Part shown: in pieces, positions 18,895 to 27,259 of the stretch
Layout of the letters: every line of letters begins with the position of its first letter
Position numbering within the stretch: the first letter of the stretch is position 1
Origin: Linnemannia hyalina
Lineage: Eukaryota; Mortierellomycota; Mortierellomycetes; Mortierellales; Mortierellaceae
Assembly (NCBI GenBank): GCA_019671135.1
Contig: JAHRHY010000034.1
Coordinates: forward strand, 33,091 to 97,090
Direction of reading: 5' to 3'
DNA: 64,000 nt
Notes under the pieces: generated by a model
The model's input: only the letters and a program-made list of their open reading frames with translations
Told to the model about the DNA's origin: nothing
Databases searched by the model: none
Position numbers and translations under genes: made by a program

Positions 18895-20440
18895 ACTATT
18901 AGCAAAAATTCCTTTATATAACACACTTTTGGATTTTTTAAAACTATTAACGATAAACACGATAGGGGAACAAGCCCCTCAACCAGATGTTAAAGTACTT
19001 CATCATGGCGGTTTTGCGACCACTTTTTTGTAACCACCAATTTTCTCCCACCCACCAAAGTATACAAACGATATTTTATAGACATTTCCTAAGTCTACAT
19101 AACTTTTATTTAAACAACACATTTTCTCTACCTTATTATCATACAAAATGCGATAGAAATGTTACAATGTTCATACCCATTTGCATCACGAAATATGTGA
19201 TACGTTTTAAGAAACGTCTATTTTAAACGACATAATTATTCTGTTAACAACTTCTTTTTTCTGTCTTCTTATCACACAAAATGCGATAGAAATGTTACAA
19301 TGTTCATACCCATTTGCATCACGAAATATGTGATGTGTTTTAAGAAACGTCTATTTTTAACGACATAATTACTCTGTTAACAACACATTTTCTCTACCTT
19401 ATTATCACACAAAATGCGATAGAAACGCCACGATGTTCATACCCATTTGCATCACGAAATATGTGATACGTTTTAAGAAACGTCTATTTTAAACGACATA
19501 ATTATTCTGTTAACAACTTCTTTTTTCTGTCTTCTTATCACACAAAATGCGATAGAAATGTTACAATGTTCATACCCATTTGCATCACGAAATATGTGAT
19601 GTGTTTTAAGAAACGTCTATTTTTAACGACATAATTGCTCTTTAAACAACACATTTCCTCTACCTTATTATCATACAAAATGCGATAGAAATGTTACAAT
19701 GTTCATACCCATTTGCATCACGAAATATGTGATACGTTTTAAGAAACGTCTATTTTAAACGACATGATTACTCTATTAACAACACATTTTCTCTACCTTA
19801 TTATCACACAAAATGCGATAGAAACGCCACGATGTTCATACCCATTTGCATCACGAAATATGTGATACGTTTTAAGAAACGTCTATTTTAAACGACATAA
19901 TTACTCTGTTAACAATACATTTTTCTGTCTTGTTATTATACAAAATGCGATAGAAATGTTACAATGTTCATACCCATTTGCATCACGAAATATGTGATGT
20001 GTTTTAAGAAACGTCTATTTTTAACGACATAATTGCTCTTTAAACAACACATTTTCTCTACCTTATTATCATACAAAATGCGATAGAAATGTTACAATGT
20101 TCATACCCATTTGCATCACGAAATATGTGATACGTTTTAAGAAACGTCTATTTTAAACGACATGATTACTCTGTTAACAACACATTTTCTCTACCTTATT
20201 ATCACACGAAATGCGATAGAAATGTTACAATGTTCATACCCATTTGCATCACGAAATATGTGATGTGTTTTAAGAAACGTCTATTTTTTACGATATAATT
20301 ACTCTATTAACAACACATTTTTTCTATCTTGTTATCACACAAAATGCAATAGAAACGTTGTAATATAATAGCCATTTGCATTATAAAATATGTGATGTGT
20401 TTTAAGAACGTCTATTTTAAACGATATAATTGTTATATCT
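18895..20440 (-). repeat. Right long inverted end: unique arm plus about ten 133-bp satellite units
   Basis: Reverse complement of the left arm (7965-8960). The shared CGTCTATTT phrase recurs every 133 bp from about 19214 to 20412. The outermost unit (about 20290-20440) is the most diverged, for example in the core ATAGCCATTTGCATTATAAA. Neighbouring units alternate between TACGTTTTAAG and TGTGTTTTAAG variants. Confidence 0.9.
18934..18943 (-). promoter_or_regulatory. TTTTTTAAAA motif upstream of DDE-2
   Basis: Lies 62 bp upstream of the DDE-2 start, within the unique part of the inverted arm, so the left arm has the same motif at 8908-8917. A nearby TATATAA (about 18915-18921) is a candidate TATA box. 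Confidence 0.4.
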
Positions 20441-20507
20441 ACAACTACCCACAATACATGGTCTAATTGCGATATCTCTGTTTTTACCATTGTCGTAATT
20501 ACCTACT
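20441..20507. other. Unassigned 67-bp spacer
   Basis: Sequence between the satellite array and the gypsy C LTR. No match to other parts of the window was noticed. Confidence 0.4.
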
Positions 20508-20713
20508 GCAACATATTAGGTTTATCATTGCTCTCTAGTTAGTCATTCCTTGTCACTCTCTATCATCTCTGACTCACTATGACACTACACCTAGAAACCT
20601 AGTTGGCGACTTTGTATATATATTTAGTTGTACCATAGTAATAACATCAATCATCACTGCTTCAACTCTCGTCCCCGTTCTATACTTCTCTGTCCCAGTC
20701 TTCGCCTGTTGCA
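20508..20713 (+). repeat. 5' LTR of gypsy C
   Basis: About 206 bp with TGCAACA/TGTTGCA terminal inverted repeats, followed directly by TGGTAGCAAAGGTTCCC, a plausible tRNA primer-binding site. Confidence 0.9.
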
Positions 20714-20917
20714 TGGTAGCAAAGGTTCCCTCGTTCCACTGACCTCTTGATTTTTCCCTCCTCGTTTTCACTGCCCGCGTTTTACTTTAATTTTCCCTCG
20801 TCCCAGCTCTCTCTGCACACCAGCCCTGAATTTCATTCCCTGCCCCTATTTTCCTTCGTACCCTCTTACACTCTGGACATTTTTGACCTCTCCGCACTTC
20901 TCTCTGCACTACCAGTC

Positions 20918-21916
20918 ATGGTTACCCCTGCCCGCCTTAACCCCCCTCCTGTCTTTACAGGCGCCCGCGACGGTTTCTCTGCCTTGGCCTGGCTCGTTGC
21001 GGTTAACCGCTACTTCAACCTTGCTAAGATAAGTGAGACTGAACGAACACCCCACGCTCTCTCGTACTTGGGCACGCCTGGCCCTGCCCGATGGTTTGAT
21101 GGATGTGGGCTCCCTGATACTTGCAACTTCGAGACCGAGTTTACTCCTGCTTTTAAGCTAGAGTACATTCCCAACAACTTTGCGGGCTCCTGTCGACGAC
21201 ACCTCACCAATCTTCGCATGACCACCAACTTTTCGACCTACTTATCTACATTCAAGGAACTTTTGGGCGCCCTTCTTGGTTATGCCTCCACCGACGCTGC
21301 CAAGACCACGGTCAACGAGTTCGCCCAAACATCCTTTATCGACAACTGCCCCTTGGTTCTTCAACAGATGATCGAAGGACACATTATTCAAAACCCCAAT
21401 ATCACCCTCATTCAGATCTTTCAATACGCCCAAGAGATGGACCGCATTTACTCCTTCAAACCCGACACCGGCCCCAAGACCAACTCGCTCGCCATCGCCT
21501 CCGCCCCCATCATTTCTTCCTTCACCTCTTCCTCCGCTCTCTCTCAAGCCACCCCCATGGAAATCGACAACATCCAGATCGCCCTCAACAATATCACCCA
21601 ACGATTTAATCGCCTAGAGAGAAACATGGGTCATAACAATAACTACAACCGCAACAACAATAACAACAACGGCCCCCGAAACAACAACAACGGTAATCCC
21701 CCTTCCCTGACCCCTCAGGAACGCGAATGGTGTAAAAACAACAATGCTTGCCGTCGCTGTCGCCAACCTGGACATTATGCAAAGGAGTGCCCCATCTACG
21801 GCGACAACAACAATACCAACCGTGGCAACAACAACAACCGCCAAGGACGATGGGTTTATCAAGTAGCCGTGGGTGATTCCCCCGAGTCGGGAAAAGCCTC
21901 CGACGATCAGGCTTAG
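20918..21916 (+). CDS. Gypsy C Gag, 332 aa, CCHC knuckle
   Basis: The start MVTPARLNPPPVF is chosen because upstream in-frame codons lie in leader sequence. Capsid-like helices occupy residues about 20-190, then a linker with TPMEIDNIQIALNNI, then an Asn-rich stretch encoded by AAC/AAT runs. The knuckle CRRCRQPGHYAKEC (C-x2-C-x4-H-x4-C) lies near residue 280 and is followed by a second Asn-rich tract. The protein should package element RNA. Its TAG at 21914-21916 falls inside the frameshift hairpin. Confidence 0.85.
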   Translation: MVTPARLNPPPVFTGARDGFSALAWLVAVNRYFNLAKISETERTPHALSYLGTPGPARWFDGCGLPDTCNFETEFTPAFKLEYIPNNFAGSCRRHLTNLRMTTNFSTYLSTFKELLGALLGYASTDAAKTTVNEFAQTSFIDNCPLVLQQMIEGHIIQNPNITLIQIFQYAQEMDRIYSFKPDTGPKTNSLAIASAPIISSFTSSSALSQATPMEIDNIQIALNNITQRFNRLERNMGHNNNYNRNNNNNNGPRNNNNGNPPSLTPQEREWCKNNNACRRCRQPGHYAKECPIYGDNNNTNRGNNNNRQGRWVYQVAVGDSPESGKASDDQA

Positions 21917-21934
21917 TCCAGGACTTGATCGTCG
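21889..21934 (+). promoter_or_regulatory. -1 ribosomal frameshift signal, gypsy C gag-pol
   Basis: The slippery heptamer GGGAAAA (21889-21895) reads G GGA AAA in the gag frame. After a 5-nt spacer, CGACGATCA (21901-21909) pairs perfectly with TGATCGTCG (21926-21934). The loop holds AGTCCAGGACT, which can add an inner AGTCC/GGACT helix. The pol frame is open in -1 from 21895. Gypsy E shows the same design with another stem. Confidence 0.85.
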
Positions 21935-24900
21935 ACGTTCCCTCCCTTTCTCCTCTGGACAAAGGGAGTGTTTCCTTACCAGAGTTAAGTTACAGTTCCA
22001 AGAATAAAAATTCTGCTATCAAAAACACTCCCCCCTCTGTATCCATTATTCGCACTACCACATCCGCACCTCGTAGCCTACACAAACTCTCCTTCTCTCC
22101 TCCTCCACTCTCCCTTTTTCCCTCATCCATCCCTGCCTCGCCTCGTACTCCCTCCTCAATTGCCATCGACTCGACCACCACTGCCCCCAACACTCACTCC
22201 ACCACGGTACCCTTTGACGATGAGTTACAACTCACCGACGACGTATCTGATACCTCGCCTGTTGGTCTTAGCCCATCAGAAGAAGTGGACCTGGACCCAC
22301 TCTCCTCTCCTGCTGCTTTAGACCAACCCATGTCCAAGCGCAGGACCAAACGCTTGCGACACAAATCCGTCCGTCTGCACGCTTTCACGGCTGAGAAAGC
22401 CTCCCGTACACTCTTGTCGTTTATTGGTAATGTGGCTGGTGCCCCTGCGCGTATTTTAATCGATTGCGGTGCGGAAGGGAACGTCATCAGTTCTTCTTTT
22501 TGCAAACAACACTCCCTCACTCGCACTCCTGGCCCCTCCATCCCCATCATCCTTCCAAACGGTTCCTCTTCCATTTCATCATCCACCTCCACCTTTACCA
22601 TCGACCGCGACCACTACTCCGACAAACTGGAAGCACTCATTTACCCCCTCTCCAACTACGACCTCATCCTTGGAAAACCCTGGCTAACGACCATCAACCC
22701 TTTCATCAACTGGCGAAACAACGACCTTCACTTCACCCACAATGGACACACTGTTCTCTGGCGCTGTCGTGGTGCCAACGCCAACTCCATCTCCGCTCGC
22801 ACACAAGGGAAACTCCTCTCTCACCTTCACTTTCACTCCCTTGCTACCCAACCTGGAAACGCTGTCTACCTCGCCCTCGTCAACATCGCTAAAAAGACCA
22901 ACGACAACAACAGTAATGACAACAAACCGACCTCCCCTCCACTCTCACCCGACATTCACAACATCGTCCACAACGAGTTCCCCGACGTTTTCCCTTCCTC
23001 CCTCCCCTCTGGCCTTCCCCCTGACAGAGGCGATGCAATGAAGATCGAAACTGATCCGAGCGCTGATCCCCCCTTTCGCCCTGTTATACGTCTCTCGATT
23101 GCTGAATTGGATGAACTAAGGAAGCAACTCGACGACCTACTTGGCAAAGGCTTTATCAAACCCTCTACCTCCCCTTATGGTGCCCCTGTATTGTTTGTGA
23201 AAAAGAAGGATGGTTCCTTGCGTATGTGTGTTGATTACAGAGGGTTAAACCGGATTACAAAAAAGAACAGACACCCCCTTCCCCGCATTGATGAACTTAT
23301 CGACCGTTTCCGCGGGGCACGCTACTTTACCAAACTTGACCTCCTCTCCGGTTACCATCAGCAACGTATAGCAGAAGAGGACACACACAAGACAGCCTTC
23401 CGTTGCCGCTACGGCCATTTCGAATTTAATGTGGTCCCTTTCGGGTTAACGAATGCACCGGCGTCCTTCTCCAATATGATGCTACGAGTATTAGACCCTG
23501 TTCTCGACAAGTGGGTTGTTGTTTACCTCGACGACATTCTTATCTACTCGCGCACCGAGGCCGAACATCTACAACATCTCCGATCCGTCCTCACGCTCCT
23601 CCGCAAGTACGGTCTCTACGCCAAGTTGAGCAAGTGCTCCTTTATGCAGAAAGAGACCGAGTTCCTCGGCCACGTCATCTCCAAGGACGGTATCCATACG
23701 AGCGGCGGTCTCGTTCGTGCCATCCGTGAATGGCCCCGTCCCCAGAAGCAGAAAGATGTTCAGCAGTTTGTTGGTCTTGCACAGTTCTATCATCAGTACA
23801 TCGCTAACTTTGCCTCGATCGCCCTACCGTTGACCGCTCTCTTAGGTGAAGGCGTTCCTTTCTCTTGGTCTCAGGAGCAGGAAGTAGCGTTTACGACTCT
23901 GAAGGAGGCCATCAGTAAAGCACCTGTTCTACGTATCTTCGACCCCGACCTTCTAACAACCGTCGAAACCGATGCCTCCGGCTTTGCTCTCGGTGCCGTT
24001 CTCTTTCAGACCGATGAGCATGGCGAGTCGCGCCCCGTCGCCTTCACCTCCCGCAAGCTGAACTCTGCCGAACGCAACTACCCAACACACGAACAGGAAC
24101 TGTTGGCTGTTGTACATGCATTGAAGACATGGCGCTACTATCTGGACGGATCCCACTTCATCGTATACACCGACCATGCCACCCTCCAACACTTCCCCAC
24201 TCAACCCAAACTCACCCGCCGTCAGGCCCGCTGGATGGAACTGTTGCAGGAATACAACTTCACCTTCAAGTACAAGAAAGGAGCCGACAACATTGTCCCA
24301 GATGCCCTGTCTCGCCGACCGGACCATAGAGAGATTAACACACTCTCAGTACAGCTCGACCCCAGGCTCCGGCAGCGCCTGATGGATGGTTACAAAGAGG
24401 ATCACCGCCTCAAACCGATCTATGAAAGCTGCCTCCAGGGAAGTCCACCGTCTAATTACTCTCTTGTTGATGGTGTTCTTTGCATTCAACGTAATGATCT
24501 TTTACTTGTTTGTATCCCCTCGAACTCTGACCTTCGGCTTTCTCTTCTTCACGATGCACACGACTCCGCTATAGCTGGTCACTTCGGTTTCGAGAAGACG
24601 TACGGTCATCTCCACTCGCGGTTCTTCTGGCCATCTATGGCGAAGGACACCCGGCTGTATGTGCAGACCTGTGAGTCGTGCCAAAGGACTAAGCCCAGCA
24701 ACCAACCACCTGCTGGCCTCCTCCAGCCCCTACCCATTCCCGATCGACCCTGGCAAACGGTGACAATGGACTTTGTCGGCCCCCTACCCAAGACCCCACG
24801 CGGCTTTGACTCCATTACGGTCTTTGTTGACAAACTCACAAAGCAAGTGCACTTTGCCCCCTGCCACACCACCGACTCCGCCTCGCAAGTTGCACGCATT

Positions 24901-25833
24901 TTTTTCGACCATGTTTTCCGCTTGCACGGCATGCCGACCACTATTGTCTCCGACCGCGATACCAAGTTCACGAGCCGCTTTTGGAAAGAATTGAGCCGTC
25001 TGATGGACGTCCACCTTGCCATGTCGACTGCCTTCCACCCTCAGACCGATGGCCAGACCGAGCGTGCCAACCGGACCCTTATCACCATGCTCCGTAACTT
25101 TGTCGACCAACGGCAGTCTAACTGGGACCTCCTACTTTCCGCCGCCGAATTTGCCACGAACAACGCCACCAATGCCTCCACTGGAGTCTCCCCGTTCTTC
25201 TTGAACTCCGGAGCCCATCCCAACATGCCCATGTCATTGTTGACCCCTACTCCCGGCCCCAACCCATCGGTTAACGAGTTCGTGCAATCTCGAAGCAAAG
25301 CCCTCACCCTCGCTAAGGAGTCCCTTGCTGCCGCCCAAGAACGTCAAGCAGCCAACGCCGACATCCGTCGGCGAGAGCATGATTTCAAGGTTGGTGACCA
25401 CGTTCTCCTTAACCTTGAGAATATCACCTTACCCTCGGACCGCACCCGCACGTCGCAGAAACTCTTGGCTCGCTTTGCCGGCCCCCACACCATTGTTGAA
25501 CAGCTGTCCCCGGTCTCCTTCCGCCTTGATCTTCCACCGTCCATGAAGATTCACCCCGTCTTCCACGTCGACCGATTCCGACGCTACCAACCATCACCTG
25601 CGACGCTAGGACCAAGAACACCAGCACGGCCACCACCGGTTATCGTTGAAGATGAGGAAGAGTATGAGGTCGAGGCCATTGCAGATCATAGGAAGGTTAA
25701 CAACAACATGGAGTACCTTCTACAATGGCAAGGATACCCTCGCGAGGACTGGACATGGGAACCAGAGAGTGAACTGGCACACTGTAAGGACATCCTCAAC
25801 AAGTACAAGCGCGACCATGGCCTTAGGACTTAG
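21895..25833 (+). CDS. Gypsy C Pol: protease, RT, RNase H, integrase, chromodomain
   Basis: Pol lacks an ATG near its beginning and is read in the -1 frame after the slippery site. A Ser/Pro/Thr-rich linker of about 150 residues comes first. Protease is RILIDCGAEGNVIS, with DCG in place of the usual DTG/DSG. RT has FVKKKDGSLRMCVDYR, FTKLDLLSGYHQ and the VVYLDDILIY catalytic box. RNase H has ETDASGFALGAVL. Integrase has the H2C2 arm (AGHFGFEKT ... CESCQRTK), Asp in MDFVGPLP, Asp in VSDRDTKF and Glu in [10 protein letters not shown] chromodomain ends it (EEYEVEAIADHRKV ... LLQWQGYPREDW). The frame is open, so the element may be competent. Confidence 0.93.
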   Translation, partial: SLRRSGLVQDLIVDVPSLSPLDKGSVSLPELSYSSKNKNSAIKNTPPSVSIIRTTTSAPRSLHKLSFSPPPLSLFPSSIPASPRTPSSIAIDSTTTAPNTHSTTVPFDDELQLTDDVSDTSPVGLSPSEEVDLDPLSSPAALDQPMSKRRTKRLRHKSVRLHAFTAEKASRTLLSFIGNVAGAPARILIDCGAEGNVISSSFCKQHSLTRTPGPSIPIILPNGSSSISSSTSTFTIDRDHYSDKLEALIYPLSNYDLILGKPWLTTINPFINWRNNDLHFTHNGHTVLWRCRGANANSISARTQGKLLSHLHFHSLATQPGNAVYLALVNIAKKTNDNNSNDNKPTSPPLSPDIHNIVHNEFPDVFPSSLPSGLPPDRGDAMKIETDPSADPPFRPVIRLSIAELDELRKQLDDLLGKGFIKPSTSPYGAPVLFVKKKDGSLRMCVDYRGLNRITKKNRHPLPRIDELIDRFRGARYFTKLDLLSGYHQQRIAEEDTHKTAFRCRYGHFEFNVVPFGLTNAPASFSNMMLRVLDPVLDKWVVVYLDDILIYSRTEAEHLQHLRSVLTLLRKYGLYAKLSKCSFMQKETEFLGHVISKDGIHTSGGLVRAIREWPRPQKQKDVQQFVGLAQFYHQYIANFASIALPLTALLGEGVPFSWSQEQEVAFTTLKEAISKAPVLRIFDPDLLTTVETDASGFALGAVLFQTDEHGESRPVAFTSRKLNSAERNYPTHEQELLAVVHALKTWRYYLDGSHFIVYTDHATLQHFPTQPKLTRRQARWMELLQEYNFTFKYKKGADNIVPDALSRRPDHREINTLSVQLDPRLRQRLMDGYKEDHRLKPIYESCLQGSPPSNYSLVDGVLCIQRNDLLLVCIPSNSDLRLSLLHDAHDSAIAGHFGFEKTYGHLHSRFFWPSMAKDTRLYVQTCESCQRTKPSNQPPAGLLQPLPIPDRPWQTVTMDFVGPLPKTPRGFDSITVFVDKLTKQVHFAPCHTTDSASQVARIFFDHVFRLHGMPTTIVSDRDTKFTSRFWKELSRLMDVHLAMSTAFHPQTDGQTERANRTLITMLRNFVDQRQSNWDLLLSAAEFATNNATNASTGVSPFFLNSGAHPNMPMSLLTPTPGPNPSVNEFVQSRSKALTLAKESLAAAQERQAANADIRRREHDFKVGDHVLLNLENITLPSDRTRTSQKLLARFAGPHTIVEQLSPVSFRLDLPPSMKIHPVFHVDRFRRYQPSPATLGPRTPARPPPVIVEDEEEYEVEAIADHRKVNNNMEYLLQWQGYPREDWTWEPESELAHCKDILNKYKRDHGLRT

Positions 25834-25857
25834 CGGATTTTTTTTAAGAGGGGAAGG

Positions 25858-26064
25858 TGCAACATATTTGGTTTATCATTGCTCTCTAGTTAGTCATTCC
25901 TTGTCACTCTCTATCATCTCTGACTCACTATGACACTACACCTAGAAACCTAGTTGACGACTTTGTATATATATTTAGTTGTACCATAGTAATAACATCA
26001 ATCATCACTGCTTCAACTCTCGTCCCCGTTCTATACTTCTCTGTCCCAGTCTTCGCCTGTTGCA
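25858..26064 (+). repeat. 3' LTR of gypsy C
   Basis: Same sequence as 20508-20713 except a few substitutions (for example CATATTT for CATATTA near the start). Confidence 0.9.
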
Positions 26065-26281
26065 TGAGGGCTTCGCTTCGAGATTGCACGAACTCGTTAA
26101 CCGATGGGTTGGGGCCGGGAGTAGGGGTCAACAATGACATGGGCATGTTGGGATGGGCTCCGGAGTTCAAGAAGAACGGGGAGACTCCAGTGGAGGCATT
26201 GGTGGCGTTGTTCGTGGCAAATTCGGCGGCGGAAAGTAAGAGGTCCCAGTTAGACTGCCGTTGGTCGACAAAGTTACGGAG
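26065..26281 (-). pseudogene. Gypsy C-like integrase fragment (C2, part 1)
   Basis: Reverse complement of gypsy C integrase (about 25091-25296), with near-identical protein phrases (FATNNATNASTG, FLNSGAHPNMPM). The last five bases, CGGAG (26277-26281), are the target duplication of gypsy A left; the fragment resumes at 33798. Confidence 0.85.
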
Positions 26282-26948
26282 TGAAAATTTTTACGCTAGT
26301 CACGCACAATCGAATTGATAAGACAAGAGAGGGATCTTTGTTAACAGCCCAGACACCTCCATTTATGTCGGTGTCTGGTCATATGACTAAATTACTGTCT
26401 CTAGCCTAATTACATTGGAGGCCTTTCAAGTCCAAATTATCATATGGTGTTTGTTACATCTCTGCAGATCTTGACGATATCCACCGCGTCCATTAGAGGA
26501 GAGTGTATGTATGATATCAACCATTTAAAACAACCACTGTAACATTCCTTGCGCGATTATCCTACTAAACACAACTACATTCTCCAAACAACAAAGTCTT
26601 CTTATTTTTCGCACACCAAACTCTTGAATATGTCCATCTACTATTAACCTGTAACCCTCACTGCAAGATTCGACAGAGTAGTTCTTGTATGTGATCATCT
26701 AAAGCACTTGTATTCCCAACTGTATCTTTGTCGTGAAATACAGGGGAGAGATTACATTTTAAAAATTCTTGTGCTGTCTATTGCTATTTTATTCTGTGTT
26801 CTGTTGCCCACTATGAAGAGATATGCCAGTTATGGAAGTCAACACTCCGTTCCTTGGACTTTGGATATTTTTTATATGCCTTTTTATATCCTCTGCACAT
26901 GAAGGGGCCGCATTAGCTGACACCCCCGAGACAGGCAAATATGCGACA
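26282..26948 (-). repeat. 3' LTR of gypsy A left, split by insertion
   Basis: LTR parts 26282-26416 (135 bp) and 26915-26948 (34 bp) sum to the family's 169 bp. The 494-bp repeat and a CATT duplication (26413-26416 and 26911-26914) separate them. Confidence 0.9.
26417..26910 (-). repeat. 494-bp dispersed repeat, copy 3 (nested in LTR)
   Basis: Reverse complement of copy 1 (2468-2961) with very few differences. It is flanked by a CATT duplication within a known LTR, which fixes the ends of the unit and shows that it moves on its own. The ends are GGAGGCCTTTCA and, on the other strand, CGGCCCCTTCAT. Confidence 0.9.
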
Positions 26949-27259
26949 ATCCCCTCCCATGGGAAAGGCTGAAAGCCGTCTGCTTTAAAACGCATATATG
27001 CTCTGCTCGTTTGTGTCTAAGAATCACTTGGACTCTGTGCATTATTTTACTGTTCTGCCAGGAAAAAATCTGAATAAAAACCTTGCAGACAGGTTGAGGA
27101 TCAACAATCCTCACATGACATTAATTGTTCACTCAAGGCAAAAAATCGTTTAAAAATCCTTGCGAGGGGAAAACCCAAGAGGGAAAACCTCGAACGTGAT
27201 TGTAGGGGAAGCGGAAAAACCCCTACTGCATTATTCATCGGATGCACTGATGATGCATG

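Larger units (their letters stand above)
7965..20440. mobile_element. Satellite-flanked DNA element with Rep-like and DDE genes (gypsy B nested inside)
   Basis: The inverted ends (7965-8960 and 18895-20440) enclose an 81-aa ORF, the Rep-like gene (split) and DDE-2. Without the nested gypsy B (10060-16563 plus one 5-bp duplication) the unit is about 5.97 kb. The arms differ in satellite copy number, six against ten. The left border touches the 494-bp repeat; the right border fades out near 20440 before a 67-bp unassigned stretch and gypsy C. No target duplication could be identified. The DDE enzyme is the obvious mover; the role of the Rep-like gene is unknown. Confidence 0.6.
20508..26064 (+). 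mobile_element. Ty3/gypsy chromovirus, family C (about 5.56 kb, full length)
   Basis: LTRs of about 206 bp begin TGCAACATATT and end CGCCTGTTGCA. A primer site starting TGGTAGC follows the 5' LTR and a purine tract (AAGAGGGGAAGG) precedes the 3' LTR. Gag and pol are both open and joined by a -1 frameshift signal. The LTRs differ at few positions. Flanks (CCTAC left, TGAGG right) do not form a target duplication, and the right flank is antisense family C sequence, so a later rearrangement is likely. Confidence 0.93.
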
